Part shown: one piece after another, positions 37,253 through 49,330 of the stretch
Layout: every line of letters begins with the position of its first letter
Numbering within the stretch: the stretch's first letter is position 1
Origin: Papaver somniferum
Taxonomy: Eukaryota > Streptophyta > Magnoliopsida > Ranunculales > Papaveraceae
Direction: 5' to 3'
Assembly (NCBI RefSeq): GCF_003573695.1
Contig: NC_039362.1
Span: 180,057,690 to 180,121,689 of the forward strand
Length of the DNA stretch: 64,000 bases
Translations under genes and position numbers: made by a program
Notes under the pieces: model-generated
Seen by the model: the letters and a program-made list of their open reading frames with translations, nothing else
What the model was told of the DNA's origin: nothing
Databases searched by the model: none

Positions 37253-38859
37253 GATATAAGGGGGTTGTCGATGACATTGAGCTTAGAGAGTATTCGAAAA
37301 CTGTGATCCTTTGGAGTAGACTTCGTAAAGATATCTGCAACTTGATCCTTAGACGAAAAAGAATGAACAACAAGCTGGTCATTTTGAATTCTCGCACGAA
37401 CAAAATGATAGTCATTTTCTATGTGTTTTATGCGACCATGAAACACTGATTCATTGTGAGATAGGTAGCTCCCAAGTTATTACACCAAAGAGTGGGAGGA
37501 AATTGAATAGAAGCCTTTAGTTCCGAAGAAGAGATTCAATCCACATTAATTCAGCAGTCGCAATAGCCAAACCACCATACTCGGATTCAGTACTGGACCT
37601 AAAGACTGTACGTTTCTTATGAGAACTCCAAGAAATAAGATTAGAACCAAGATAAACACAATATCCACTCGTAGAACGACAATCAAGATGGTCATCCGCC
37701 CAATCAGCATCAGTAAAATTAATACAAAAAACTAAGCTGAAAATTTGGTTCCGGACGAAGAAGAATGCCAAAGGCAGAAGTATGGTGCAAATAGCGAAGT
37801 ATACGCTTAACAAGAACCAGATGAGCTTATGTAGGTTTATGCATAAATGGACATACCTTAATAACAACAAAAGCATTATCCGGTCTTGTCATAGAGAGAT
37901 ACTGAAGACCACCAACTAAACTCATGTACAAAGTGGCATTCCAACAGTAATGAACTGTCAACCGGGTGGATCTCAGAGGAGGTACTAAAAAGAGTGATAA
38001 CTGGTTTTGCTTGCATGTTAGCACGAACAAGAAGATCTTCGATACAACCACGTTGTGAAAGAAACAACCTACCAGAAGCTTGCGTGTCCTCTATGCCAAG
38101 AAAATATGAAAGAGAGCCAAGATCCTTGATAGCAAACTGACTTTGAAGAGTATGCATAAGTGATTGTATACATGCCATAGAAGATCCCGTTTGAATTATG
38201 TCATCCACATAAACCAAAATAAATGTAACAACCTCAGATGATCGTCGAATGAATAAAGAAGTATCACAAACAGAGATAACAAGGCCAAGTTTTTGAAGAA
38301 AGAATCTAAGACGAGTATACCAAGCACGAGGAGCCTGTTTAAGACCATAAATAAACCGATGCAATTTACAAACATAGTCAGGAAACTGGGGATCTACATA
38401 ACCAGGGGGTTGTTTCATGTATACCTCCTCAGTGAGAATGCCATTGAGGAAAGAATTTTGAACATCAAGTTAACAAATGGGCCAACGGTAAGATAAGGAT
38501 AGCGTCAATATAATATGAATAGTGCATAGCTTAATAACCGGACTAAAAGTCTCACCATAATCAATACCTTCTTGTTGATTGAATCCCTTGGCAACTAGGA
38601 TGAGCTTTGCGACGCTCAACAGTACCATCAACTCGTCTGTTAACACAGTAAACCCATTTACAACCAATAATATTTTGATTAGGAGGAGGTGGAACTTTAA
38701 ACCAAGTCCCATTTTTCAAAAGCGCATGAATTTCCAAATCCATAAGAGGACGCCATTGGGATCATTATTATCTTGAGAATATATAACACGAAGTCTCATA
38801 CAAATCATCCGTAATTTTAGCATGTTCCCAAGCAGCAAGAACTTTCGGTTTAAAAATAT
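37253..38859 (-). pseudogene. Copia-2 reverse transcriptase and RNase H
   Basis: Copies element RNA into DNA and removes the RNA strand. Order on the minus strand: KNGTWFKVPPPPNQNIIGCK, then AKGFNQQEGIDYGETFSPV, then the palm/thumb with FIYGLKQAPRAWYTRL and the catalytic YVDD (38211-38200). RNase H follows with FTDADWADD and RSSTESEYGGL, and finally FHGRIKHIENDYHFVRARI. The frame changes several times and stops are present, so no active enzyme is made. The N-terminal side is cut by CACTA-2; the short IFKPKVL piece before it matches the family's linker ahead of the polymerase. Confidence 0.9.
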
Positions 38860-38879
38860 CATCACTACAAGAAAAGATG

Positions 38880-39363
38880 GATTAAGAGACCAAAATCTTA
38901 GCAAGCTCCCAGAACTTTAGTCGCTCTAATGGTCAAGCAACCAAGTTTGCAACCACGATATAGTTTGCTTGCTTAAAATTTATTTCCGCTATTTCGTAGC
39001 AACCAATAAAGGTGTTACGTTGGTACATCACTTTTTCAAGTTATCCGCAGCAACTACAAAAGTGCTTGAGTAGCTTTTTACTTTGAGGCACAGTGGGCCA
39101 GCAATTCAAAACATTTGGTTGGTACAATCCTATCTCAGCAACACCAGCCTTGAAAAGAAAAGTCAGATTTTAAAATTTGTGATTTGTTTATTAAGCTTTT
39201 TGTTTTAGCCGTTCTAAATTTTGTTATGTAAGAAAAAAGGAATCAGTATGTTGGGGAATAAGATTTATTTCAAGGATACAAGGATATCATCCCATTGAAA
39301 ATTTAGCATTCATTTTTTAAACCATCATCAAGAGGTACAAAATTAGTTATGTCATAAAAATAA
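38880..39363. repeat. CACTA-2 left subterminal region
   Basis: Short words also present at the right end occur here ('agtcgctcta', 'caagcaacca'), with no gene. Confidence 0.45.
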
Positions 39364-40004
39364 TTAGTTTGTTGAAGAGTAAATTTTCCAAAATACTAGG
39401 ATCATCCCATTGAAACGCTGTTCAGTAAACAATCTTTCCATAATCTCAAATTGCTTGAGACTCTCTGAGAGGCCTTCACTGCATAATTTTCCAGTAACAG
39501 TTAATAAATTAGAAATGCAGAGTTTCACCGAGGCCACTCTGCAAGCGTGACTACTACAGCTTTTGCAGGCTCCAAGATATCTAGTGCTTGTGCTTCTACA
39601 TTTTCTCCGTATCCCTTTTATAATGTTGCACACAGAGAATACCATTGGCAGACCCTCCTGCAAACACAATTGACCAATTGAAGAACTTGGTACATTCTGT
39701 AGAGCATAATATACTCAAAAAAAAAGTAGAAATATAGTAATTCGGTAACTGGTGCAAAAGCAATGAGGAATATATATCCTGAAGTATTTGTTTTGTTAGC
39801 TGTTCCAGTATTCTTAAGATTATGCTTTGCATAAAGATTCCAAACTATGAAATTGAAACCAAGATATCAATGTGCTTACAAAAGACTAAGAAATGCCAAG
39901 AAGGGCCATACATACACCTGATCATTATGATAAGAATAAGTCTCACGCACAACGATAGTGGATAAATTTCATCCTGAACAAATTATGCAGAATTTCCAAC
40001 TTAC
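39364..40004 (-). other. Possible captured exon of unknown origin
   Basis: The minus strand has a 101-residue frame at 39669-39364, preceded by a 'tgtttgcag' acceptor-like site. The protein is not recognised; it may be from the same source gene as the FtsH-like exons or be chance. Confidence 0.25.
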
Positions 40005-42266
40005 AATTCCTTTCTGAATCTGCTCTGAATAAATGAAGGTACTCTGGCTTCTGCTGCAATAGTCTTGGAAAGCAGAGTCTTACCAGTCCCAATCCCACCT
40101 GTCATGATCATTCCCTAAAACCAGGTTCCAAATATTGCAGATAAATTATTAATTGAAATAGGAATGATAAATAAAAAGCACAAATGCATCCAAGTTTAAG
40201 TCACAACAGCATATAAAGGTATACACTGAAAGAACTTTAAGCATCTAAATATACCTTGAGCCGTTTTCCTCCAACAAGTGCAAACTTCCCTGGGTGCTTG
40301 ACGTACTCCTCCACTTCCATATATTCACAAATTTAAAATTCAATCTAAGACAACTTATTCAATGCAATTGAACTAGTGAGGGAACACATAAGATTTACAA
40401 TAAGATAATTTATGATTTAGATTGATTGCTAGATGCAAACATGCATTTCCAACATTACATCAGGTACATCAACTTCAAGTACTTCCATTTTATTTTATTT
40501 TCGATCGGCCAAGTACTTCCATTCCAATAACAAGTATCTAGCAGAACTTCAGAACAACACCAACACCTTCAATTCCTAAAGACAAAAAACTTGAATAACT
40601 TTAATAATCTGGGATGAGCTTAGTATCCAGCAATGGATCGAGTAAAGCTGCAAAATAATTTTCACACAAAAGCTTGCTTTCTCAGAAAAATCGCTCTGAA
40701 TTGGTGCAGGGCACAACATTTGTAAGACTGTGTCTGCCCATAACAAGGTAAGCATTGTTCTGCTTCCCTTATCAAAAAATTGATGACTAGCTTATACATT
40801 TCATTATGAAAATTGTTCCATTGTTAGAAAACTAGATATCAGGAATCACGATTATGTCCTATTTGTCAAAACGTATCTTTAGTTAAATGACATTTACTGA
40901 GGCCTTTTACAGGAACTTACAAGATCAGGTATAAATCTTTATATAAGGCTTGGAGTGTGAATAAAAATGAGTAACAGGGCTGATCTACAAGTGAAAGATA
41001 TTTAGTATTAGGATAAAAAGGAACGATATTTAGTCTAGTTCATTCATCTACAAGTGATTGATTTTAGACACATTTGAAATGATATCATCATTTGGTAGCA
41101 CAGTTAACATGGATTTTAGTACCTGCTAATGATGTTAAAATCGGGTTTGGGTCATAGAGTTGTACTTAACTTACTCTCAGAAATTTCAAAAATTGAACTG
41201 ATTTTGTTGGTGATGGAAGATTACTTCTTAGTTGAACATAAGACCAAGACTACTTGAAGGTTGTGCATCTGTAGATGAAAAAACATAAAATTGAACAAAG
41301 GGGTTAAATTTAGAAAATGAATCAATGATTAACATAACCCATATCTTACTTTACTGATAAAAGAAGAAATTCACTTGAGATTGATAGGAAGGAGAGGATA
41401 ATCATAGAAAACAGAGCACCTATTTTCATTGCTGACTCTTTCGCAAAACTGGACTTATCAGCTGAATTTTTAAGTATGAGACAGTGTCAAGTTTGGGAAA
41501 ATGTCAAGAATGAGACAATGTTCAATATATCACAGAAATTGACAGGGAGGGAGGGAGGTAGCTGTGGTTATAAGGCCAAATAGCCAATCTAGGTGTTCAA
41601 AAAAGATGAAACAGTCTACTAATCCTCTTTTTTGTAAGTTCATCTACTAACCCTTTCGAACAATCTCACCAAAAATCCAACCTCCATATGCAAATACAGT
41701 CAAAAATCGAGTTCGTCAAAATCATTTTAACAAAATCTGTCAGAAACTTCTTAGAGTCATTTTATCAAACAGGTTATAAGAGAGAAATTAAGAAGCCCTA
41801 ATTTCTCTTTTTTGGATCTTTACTATTGAATCAAAATCGAGTGAAAAATATTACCTTTATAAATTGGTTAGTAATTGAAGCTTTTCAATTAATCATAGTG
41901 TTGGATCTTGAAACCCCAAATGCTTTTGCAAGAGAAACAGAATGACATGAATCAAAATCAGAAATAAGATATGCCGATACCATCAGCAACAAAGTATACA
42001 AACCCACGAAGATATGTCGAAAACAGGGGAGGAAGAAATGTAGAAACCCACTCTAAAATCTCTAATTTTGACAGATTTGTACAAGACCTAGCTTTAATTC
42101 GGCCATTTGGGTTAAGTTTCAGAGAGTTGGAGATGGGGAATAGACAGTAAGGGTTTGAGCGTAGAGAAACCAGTTTATGCGAGTGGAGGGAAAAATGAAA
42201 TTTTTGGAGGGAACTTTGCGCCAAAACTTGGATTTTCCCGCTAATCAATTTAGAAGACATTTTCAC
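40005..42266 (-). pseudogene. Captured FtsH-like (AAA protease) gene pieces
   Basis: Three pieces on the minus strand look like exons of one host gene. 42266-41958 starts at an ATG and gives a Ser/Leu/Lys-rich N-terminus (MSSKLISGKIQVLAQSSLQK) like an organelle transit peptide. 40320-40255 gives EEYVKHPGKFALVGGKRLK, the segment before the FtsH Walker A. 40114-40005 gives GMIMTGGIGTGKTLLSK with P-loop GTGKT and then EARVPSF. Introns keep GT/AG borders (donors at 40254 and 40004, acceptor at 40115). In FtsH the P-loop reads GPPGTGKT; the variant here is closer to FtsH-like inactive forms. Only this part of the ATPase domain is present, so no functional protease is made. Carrying introns indicates capture of genomic DNA. 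Confidence 0.65.
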
Positions 42267-42956
42267 TTAGAGGGAAAACAAGGTGGCAATCCGTGTGACA
42301 TTTTGTGTTTGCATATATTCGTGGGATAAACATCCGTGGTTTTCTATTGGCCAAATGGATATCATACGGATCATCAAAATGATAGCCATCGAACAAAGGT
42401 GGGGGTATTTTTTGACGATCTAGGGTCCGGATTTCTTTCTTGAGGCAACAACAAAGTTTTGCGGGAATTTTCCTTCCACTAGTCAAGATGGCAAATTGGC
42501 AATCCGTATGACTTTTGTTTCATGCATCGATTGGTGGATTTAGATACTTTGGATTTCTATAAGCCAAAATAAAACCACGCGGATCCGTGAAGTGATTTCA
42601 AAAGGCTTTGACTTTTTTGTTGGTCAATGTAAATTCATGGTTTTTTTTTTCTTTTTTCTGGAGCATTATATGAAGTCAACGGACATTCAGTTTAAACTGA
42701 TGGATACCGGAGAAACCGATAGAATTTAGGAAATTTTCGAGTAAGATAACGGATGACAAGTGAAATTAATTGAAGTCGACGAAAATTCGATTTGATTGAA
42801 AAATCAAGGCAAGTGTGTTTTCTTTGTGCTTTCTCTTTGTGTTTTTGTGCTTCCGGTTTGAATTTCTACTACTCGCATAGGTCATGAAGTAATTTCGACT
42901 AGTCATGCAGGTCATGAAGTAGCTTTAATTCATACTGGTAAACTCAGGTTATAAGA
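42267..42956. promoter_or_regulatory. Region upstream of the captured gene piece
   Basis: No protein. A ~200-bp segment is partly duplicated ('ggcaatccgtgtgac' near 42284 and 'ggcaatccgtatgac' near 42498). It lies directly upstream of the ATG at 42266 and may be the captured promoter; no clear TATA box was fixed. Confidence 0.3.
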
Positions 42957-43350
42957 TTACTAGAGATGGACCACGAAATTATGGATGGGTTCTGACTTCA
43001 GACTTAACATAATACATCATCGAAATCGATAAATATGAAACTCATGTGTTGATTTGAGCTTCAAATTTAGTATAACATAATACAAACTATGAACCTCGAA
43101 GCTCTGAGAGGGTTCTGACTTCAAACTTAGCATGCTATATCATCGAAATCGATAAATATGAAGCTCAGTGTTGATTCGAACTTCAAATGTGGAATAAGAG
43201 CATACTAATTATGAACCAAGAAGCTCCGGGAGGGTTCTGACTTCAAACTTAGCATGATACATCATCGAAATCGATAAATATGAAGCTCAGTGTCGTTTCG
43301 AACTTCAAATCCGGTATAACGTCATACAAACTATGAACCAAGTGGCTCCG
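42957..43350 (+). repeat. Three ~122-bp tandem repeats in CACTA-2
   Basis: 'tctgacttca' marks copies at 42991, 43114 and 43236. Each carries 'catcatcgaaatcgataaat'. A partial fourth copy follows. Confidence 0.75.
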
Positions 43351-44470
43351 AGTTCAAAACATGGCCGGTTATACCACAAATCTCAACAAAAGTTAAGATT
43401 GGTTCAGCTTAACCGAAAAAGCTTGTAATCGATTACACCTTGTTTCCCGAAGTAGCTTGTGACCGGTTACAGCTTGCTTCCCAAAGGTAGCTTGTGAATG
43501 ATTACAACTAACTTCACAATTCAACTTTTAACCGGTTCTACTTGGATTCCGAAATAACTCGTGGCTCTGAGCTTGAAACCTGGCCAGGAGTGGACTACCA
43601 TAAGTCGGAAACTTTGTAAGAGTTTGGCCGGGATGAAATCAACAATACTAATCATATCTAATTGTCCTATGTAGTAACTTCCGGTATAAATATTATCAAT
43701 GCATATTTTGGTTCATACTGCTATATATTGACCTCCGTATGCATACCCTTTTGATATGAGTTTGGGACTTCCTGACAATACAGATACCCAGTATGCATAC
43801 CCTTATGATATGTCTTCGCGAACTTCCAACAGCACGTACGCATACAGGTGTGCACACTTTTTGGATCTGATTTCACAACTTCCAAAGGTACCCATACTCG
43901 ACATGCATACCTGGTTGACCTAACCTAGTTCGGAATCTTAAGTGCAAAGGAAAAAGCACATGAAGCGCCTAAGGTTAAGCATACTCGCTGTGCATACCTT
44001 GACCATGGCTATAGTTCATTTTTGCTATATTTCTCATACATACTTATAAGACAAATTTCAAGTTCAAGCTTGTCTTGTTTGAACTATGGAAATATATTCG
44101 AGCAATGGATATTCATAGATCTTTAGCAAACACAGTTACACCAATGAAAACAACCAACTGTTTACCATCAATATGCACACCCTTTTGATATGAGTTCGTG
44201 ACTTCCTGACGATACGGATACCCGGTATGCATACCCTTTAAGAGAAATCGATGGAATCCTATGGAAATTCAGTTCGATAGACATAGGATAAGATTAAGGT
44301 CAATGAACCTTCCTTTTAAATTAATGGATGTCGGAGAAACCGATGAAATTTAGGAGAAATTGAGTGGAGTCGAGTGATTTCAGGTAAGATTGATGAATAA
44401 CATACATCGTTGACTTGGGTCGATGGTTATTCGGTTAAAGTGATGATAACTGGATAAAAAGATGAAATTC
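43351..44470. repeat. LTR-U3-like fragment inside CACTA-2
   Basis: Repeated 'gtatgcataccctt' and 'cgtacgcatac' words next to 'acttcc' resemble the upstream part of LTR-1 (12060-12180), where 'gtaccagtacgcg' lies by 'gaagttc'. Probably a scrap of a copia LTR; no ends are found. Confidence 0.35.
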
Positions 44471-45440
44471 AAGAAATTATTTGGAACATAAATACTATCA
44501 CTTTTTATTTTTTTTTAAAATGGAAATAAATTTTTTTCAGTTTCTTTTTTCTTTTTAAAGTTAGGGTTTAAATAATTTGATTTCAAATTGAATGAAATTT
44601 TAGTTCCTAGTTTTAAACAAAAGAGTTGATAAAAATTTTTTGCATTCAAGATTCATTTGAAAACTACAATTATCACAAAGTTGTGAAAATTGGAATTTTT
44701 AGTAGGGTGATTATCACATAAATGTAAAAATTGGAGTTTTTAATAATGGTGATAGTTGCAATATTTTCAAAATGTAAGTGGTTGCAAAATGTGAAAATTA
44801 CAACGTGAAAATTGAAATTTTCAATTTGACAATAGCAATTTTTTGTGTAACTTTTATTTTTCATCATAAAATATTTTTCATCGAATTTTTCAGTAGGCTG
44901 GTAATTGCGATTATCACTCAATTATAGAAATTGGAGTTTTCAATGGTGGTGATAATTCTGATTTTTCAAAACGTGAAATTAAAAAATTCGATTTGATAAT
45001 TGCGATGGGAAAAGAAAAGAATATTCACTTTTTAACGAGAAGTAAGAAAAGCTAAATGAAAAGTAATTTTTGGGGAGATTTTTTTTCGGATTATCATTTA
45101 TTATCCCATTAGTTAAGTCTTTTAGAAAAGATATTTCGCGTTTTTTTATTTTAAAGAATCGTTTATTTCTTAATTTATGGAATATTTAGGATTCACTCAC
45201 AATTTTTGGAAGCTTTGACTTTAGAAAACTTTAAATTTTGCAAACTAAAAATCGGGAATATAATAACTAATCCGGATATTATTACTAGATTAATAATAAT
45301 ATAATTAATTATGGGCTTTGTACATATCTCACTGTATTAGTGGTTGGGTTTCCAAAATTTAGAACTCAAGTGCACGTGCAAAATATACGTGCAATAATCT
45401 GGGCCCTGGATCTCGTTAGATATTTCTCGAGATGGAGCAT
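44471..45440. other. AT-rich filler, no gene
   Basis: Degenerate repeats of 'aaaattggaattttt' and 'gtgataattgc' words. No protein signal. Confidence 0.5.
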
Positions 45441-46860
45441 CTTGTTTACCCTATAAATTAATCCTAAAGAAAGAAAAAAAACCTACCCCTACTTCTTTCT
45501 CTCCGCCTCCTTTCTCTGCCTTATCTTCATCTCCATTTCCTCTTCTCCTTCTAAACTAGATCTCACAGTAAAAAATCCACCGCCTTCACGTCTCTCTCTT
45601 TGAAGTTTGAACAAACACCACTAACACCTGATTAATTTTTTGAATCGCTCTTTAAACTTCTTTTCCCGTCCAATTTTCTCAATTTTTGGTTGACTTTTTA
45701 CTTTGATTTAGATGGTTTAATGTGATCTATCTTTAATTTCTGCTAAATTAGTTTAGATGATTAAACTTGTAACAGATTCTGACTCTAATGATGATTTGAG
45801 GAGTTTGGAATATTACTTTATTGAAGATTGTTTTTTTCCTCCTTGTTCAGTTAGGGATTTGTTTTAAAATGTTGAATCTTTACTGATTTCAACTCTAATG
45901 ATTATTGAAGAGTTGAGATTTATAGTTATTCAACTGAGTTTATGTTTTTTTTCATGTTGAATTTTCGTCGTATGTTGAATTAATAGCTGAGTTTTCCTTC
46001 AATTAAGAATTGAGTAGTGGGTTTCATTTTGCATGTGAGTTTCCTTTTGGGTTTGCTTCATATTGTTCTTCATTTTTATTTCATTTTGGGGGTTTTATTT
46101 ATTTAGATCCAAGTGATTTTATTTGTTGTTTGATGATTTTCAGAAATTAGTTTTGTTTGTTCATCTGAAATTGGCAAAGAGCCTTAATCAATTTTTCAGA
46201 AATTAGTAGTCTGCAATGATTGTAGTAATAGTGGTGTTCAGCAATTTGTTGTAATGAACAAATTTATTTCACAGACAAGAGTGTTTGAAGGGTACCTTTA
46301 AATTAGGTACCAAATTTATGGGTTTTATTGATTGGTTCTTTATGTTGTTATGGTTGTCATAGTTTTTGATTTTTTTAATGGGTCTGGGCTTTTGTTTGTT
46401 TAGAATGAAAAAATCTGATTTAGTTTGCTCCACTAATCTAAGCTTTGAAAAAGGTACAAAAGTATCAGGTATTATTGATTCGTTTGTTGAGTAGTTCTTG
46501 ATCCTGTTTTTGCTTAAGTTCGATTTCCTTAATGTGTATACTTCTACTTTGGATTTGCTTGTTTGTATATATGCAGGACCAATTTTTGGAGGAAGGAATT
46601 AGATCTGAAATGAGAACTCTATTGCTCTCAAAATCAGAGATTGAATGATATTAAGTTGCAGATTCGATCTGTGTATTTAAGCTTGTCCGGTGATATTTCA
46701 AAGAACTCTAATCTTCTCAAAGTTGAAATGGTTGCATCAATGTTGTTCGTCTTCTAATTTCTTTTTCCAAAGAAACGAGCTTTTATTTTATTTAATTTTT
46801 GTCAAGCAGATTGTAAATTTTTTGATTAATAAATGATATTGTAAATTCATTGATTAAGAA
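45441..46860 (+). promoter_or_regulatory. Promoter/leader-like block in CACTA-2
   Basis: 'ccctataaattaatcc' (TATA-like, near 45450) precedes a long CT-rich leader (ctttctctccgcctcctttc). T-rich intron-like sequence follows, then a short exon-like piece after 'atatgcag' (46577), and 'aataaatg' poly-A-like signals near 46827. No ORF longer than a dozen codons lies in the exon-like part. It could be a captured host promoter with 5' leader, or a non-coding transcript unit. Confidence 0.35.
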
Positions 46861-47520
46861 AATACATTTATTTGCATTTAATTATTTGCTTTCTATATTA
46901 ATTTTAATTTCATTTTTTATTCATCCGAGTCAAAACTTGCCTGAAAGCTTTTTAACCAACCGGAACATTCCCTACTGATGAATAACTAGAGCAACTAATG
47001 TTAGACTAACTAGAGCAACTAATGTTAGACAAGCTCAAATTAGGGCCCTCTGATATCTCGTACTTCAGAAACCCTGAGCAACCGATTATTGGTCAGTTAA
47101 GTCGCTCTAAACCTTTATCAACTTAACATATTAGTCACTAGGATGGTTGAGATAAAGTTAAAGCTATCATATTGGTTAGCCGCTGCGGCAGTTGAAGCAT
47201 ATTTTGAGCGACTCGATTAGGATAATTGGAATAAACTTAAAGCAGTGATATTAGTTAGCCGCTGATGTAGTTGGAGCATATTTAGAGTGTCTCACTTTAG
47301 GATAGTTGGAATAAATTTAAAGCAATCATATTAGTTAATCGCTGATGGTAGTTGAAACATATTTAGAGCGAGTGCCTAGCTGCTCTAGACCTATAGAAAT
47401 CCCACCTTTTGCAATTCAAGAGCGAGAACCAAATTAAGTCGCTATAACGGTTAGAGCGACTCAATATGGGCTTTGACAACCAAAACTGCCGGGTTGCTTA
47501 ATCCAGTTTTTCTTGTAGTG
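46861..47520. repeat. CACTA-2 right subterminal repeats
   Basis: Three ~80-bp direct repeats start near 47140, 47219 and 47299 ('aggataattggaataaa', 'gttagccgctg'). 'gagcgact' and 'gtcgctcta' words in both orientations surround them. A 'ctagagcaactaatgttaga' pair lies at 46988-47028. Confidence 0.7.
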
Positions 47521-47523
47521 CAT

Positions 47524-49330
47524 CCTTTCCCCGTGTTATCATTGGATGGTCATGAGAAACTTTTAGTTGCGAAACTGAATGCACTGGTTATTCACTAGAA
47601 AGGACATCTTCAGGTGGCGGCAAAGAGAGAGAATCTTGACTGTTGTAGTCAATCGGTTCTATAGGCGTACAATCATAAGGTGGTGAGGTGTCAACAGACA
47701 CAAGTGGAGCTGTAGACAGCATCTCGTTTGGCTGTAGTGCTGTCAGATGAGCATCGGGGGAAGTTGTCTTCTGTTGGATATATAATTGCACCAACAGTAG
47801 TATTAGGTAGGTCAGGTGTTGTATGAGTGATTTTATCCTGTATAATAGCACTGGCAGTAGTATTAGGAAGTACGGGAGTGGTCTGATGTGTGCTGCTGTC
47901 AGAAAATGTCGGTGCTGTAATGGACCGATTGAAGCTGCTGGTGTCTGTTGGAGCAGTGGATGATGCGCCGGGTGGAAGTACAGTAGCGGAAGCAGGTGGG
48001 TCTATTCCTGGTAATCGAGCATCACTAGAAGTGTGTTGTATAGTGGAACGTACTGCGTCTGCAGTTCTCAAATTTAACCACTCACGTGGGTTGGAACCGG
48101 TAGTAACAATAGAATCCAGATAAGACAACACAGTAGGGAAGATATTGGAAGAGGATGGCCAAGAAAATACCTGTAAGGACGACGGAGAAGAGGGTAGCTT
48201 AGGAGGGACAGCAGCAAACGGGAATTTATCTTCAACAGAGACAACATCACGAGACTAATAAACTCGACCAATGTGTAAGTGAAGGCATTTGTAACCTTTG
48301 TGATGATCACTATAGCAAAGAAAACCACAAAGAGAAGAGCGGGAATCCAATTTTTTGCGACCATAAGGTCGAAGAAGAGGAAAACAAATTAGACAACCAA
48401 ATATGTGTAATGATAAATAATCCGGCAACGATTAAACAAGATAAGGGAACAAATGCTAAAGAAATTAAAGTAAGATTACTTTGGACAATATGACGATATC
48501 TACGTTCTACTAAGCCATTTTATGCGGAAGTATGGGGGCAAGGGAAAAGATGAAGAGTGCCATTAGATTGCAAAATTTTAGTGAAATTTCGATATTCATC
48601 GCCGTTATCAGACTGAAATACCTTGATTTTGGTGTTAAAAATATTTTCAACATGTTTAGAGAATGTAATAAAAATTTGCAACATATCAGATTTAGCATGC
48701 ATAGGAAAAATCCATGTGAATCGACTAAAACAATCAACAAACAAGATATAATAACGATAACCTTCATTGAAAAGGCAATTTATGACTCCTATTCTCTAAA
48801 CACGAGAAACAAAACGAAAAAGTGGAAATAGGAATTGGGAAACAATGACGACGGACAATCGATTGAACAGTACGAAGCATCGGATGACCTAAATGTTGAT
48901 GCCAGGTTTCAATAGAATCACGTTTACCGACAAGAGCTTTAGGAGTGACATACTGAAGAGTGTATAAGCCATCACGGAGTTGTCCCTGAAGTACTACCTC
49001 CCCCATAGGTCGATCCTTAACAAGGAAAAATCATCATAAAGTTCAAAAACTACATCATTGTCACGAAAAAATTGAGAAATTGATAGGATATTGTGAGACA
49101 GGTGTCAAACATGAAGAACATTAGAAAGTACAAACTTAGGGAGGGAGTTTGTAAAATAGCATTATCAGTATGGGTATAGAGAGATTGGCACCACTAGCAT
49201 TTTTGACATGATCCGGACCGGTATACTCATAATGAGTCTAAATATTACCCATATTATATTTCCATGTGATTTGTTGCACTATTGTCAAGAAGCCAATCAT
49301 AGATATTGATAGGTTTATGGATAGCGGTAT
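47524..49330 (-). pseudogene. Copia-2 protease-integrase part
   Basis: On the minus strand the protease site IYDWLLDNSATNHM (near 49300; the family has D-S/T-G-A) is followed by the pre-integrase zinc domain with WHQHLGHP and a C..C pair (about 48904-48800). The integrase core follows: VDCFSRFTW, FQSDNGDEY and NGLVERRYRH, carrying the D, D and E residues. A Ser/Thr/Pro-rich linker runs to HPMITRGKD at the CACTA-2 junction. Frameshifts and stops are frequent. Integrase would insert the DNA copy into the genome. Confidence 0.85.

Larger units (their letters stand above)
38863..47520. mobile_element. CACTA-2: 8.66 kb CACTA element with captured host sequence
   Basis: The ends are CACTACAAGAAAAGATGGAT and, inverted at the right, CACTACAAGAAAAACTGGAT. 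A perfect 3-bp duplication cat flanks it (38860-38862, 47521-47523). Removing it rejoins the copia-2 frame between MITRGKD and IFKPKVL, which proves the insertion. No transposase domain is found, so it is non-autonomous. Cargo: FtsH-like gene pieces on the minus strand (40005-42266), repeats (42957-43350), LTR-like U3 words (43700-44240) and a promoter/leader-like block (45440-46860). Confidence 0.92.
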
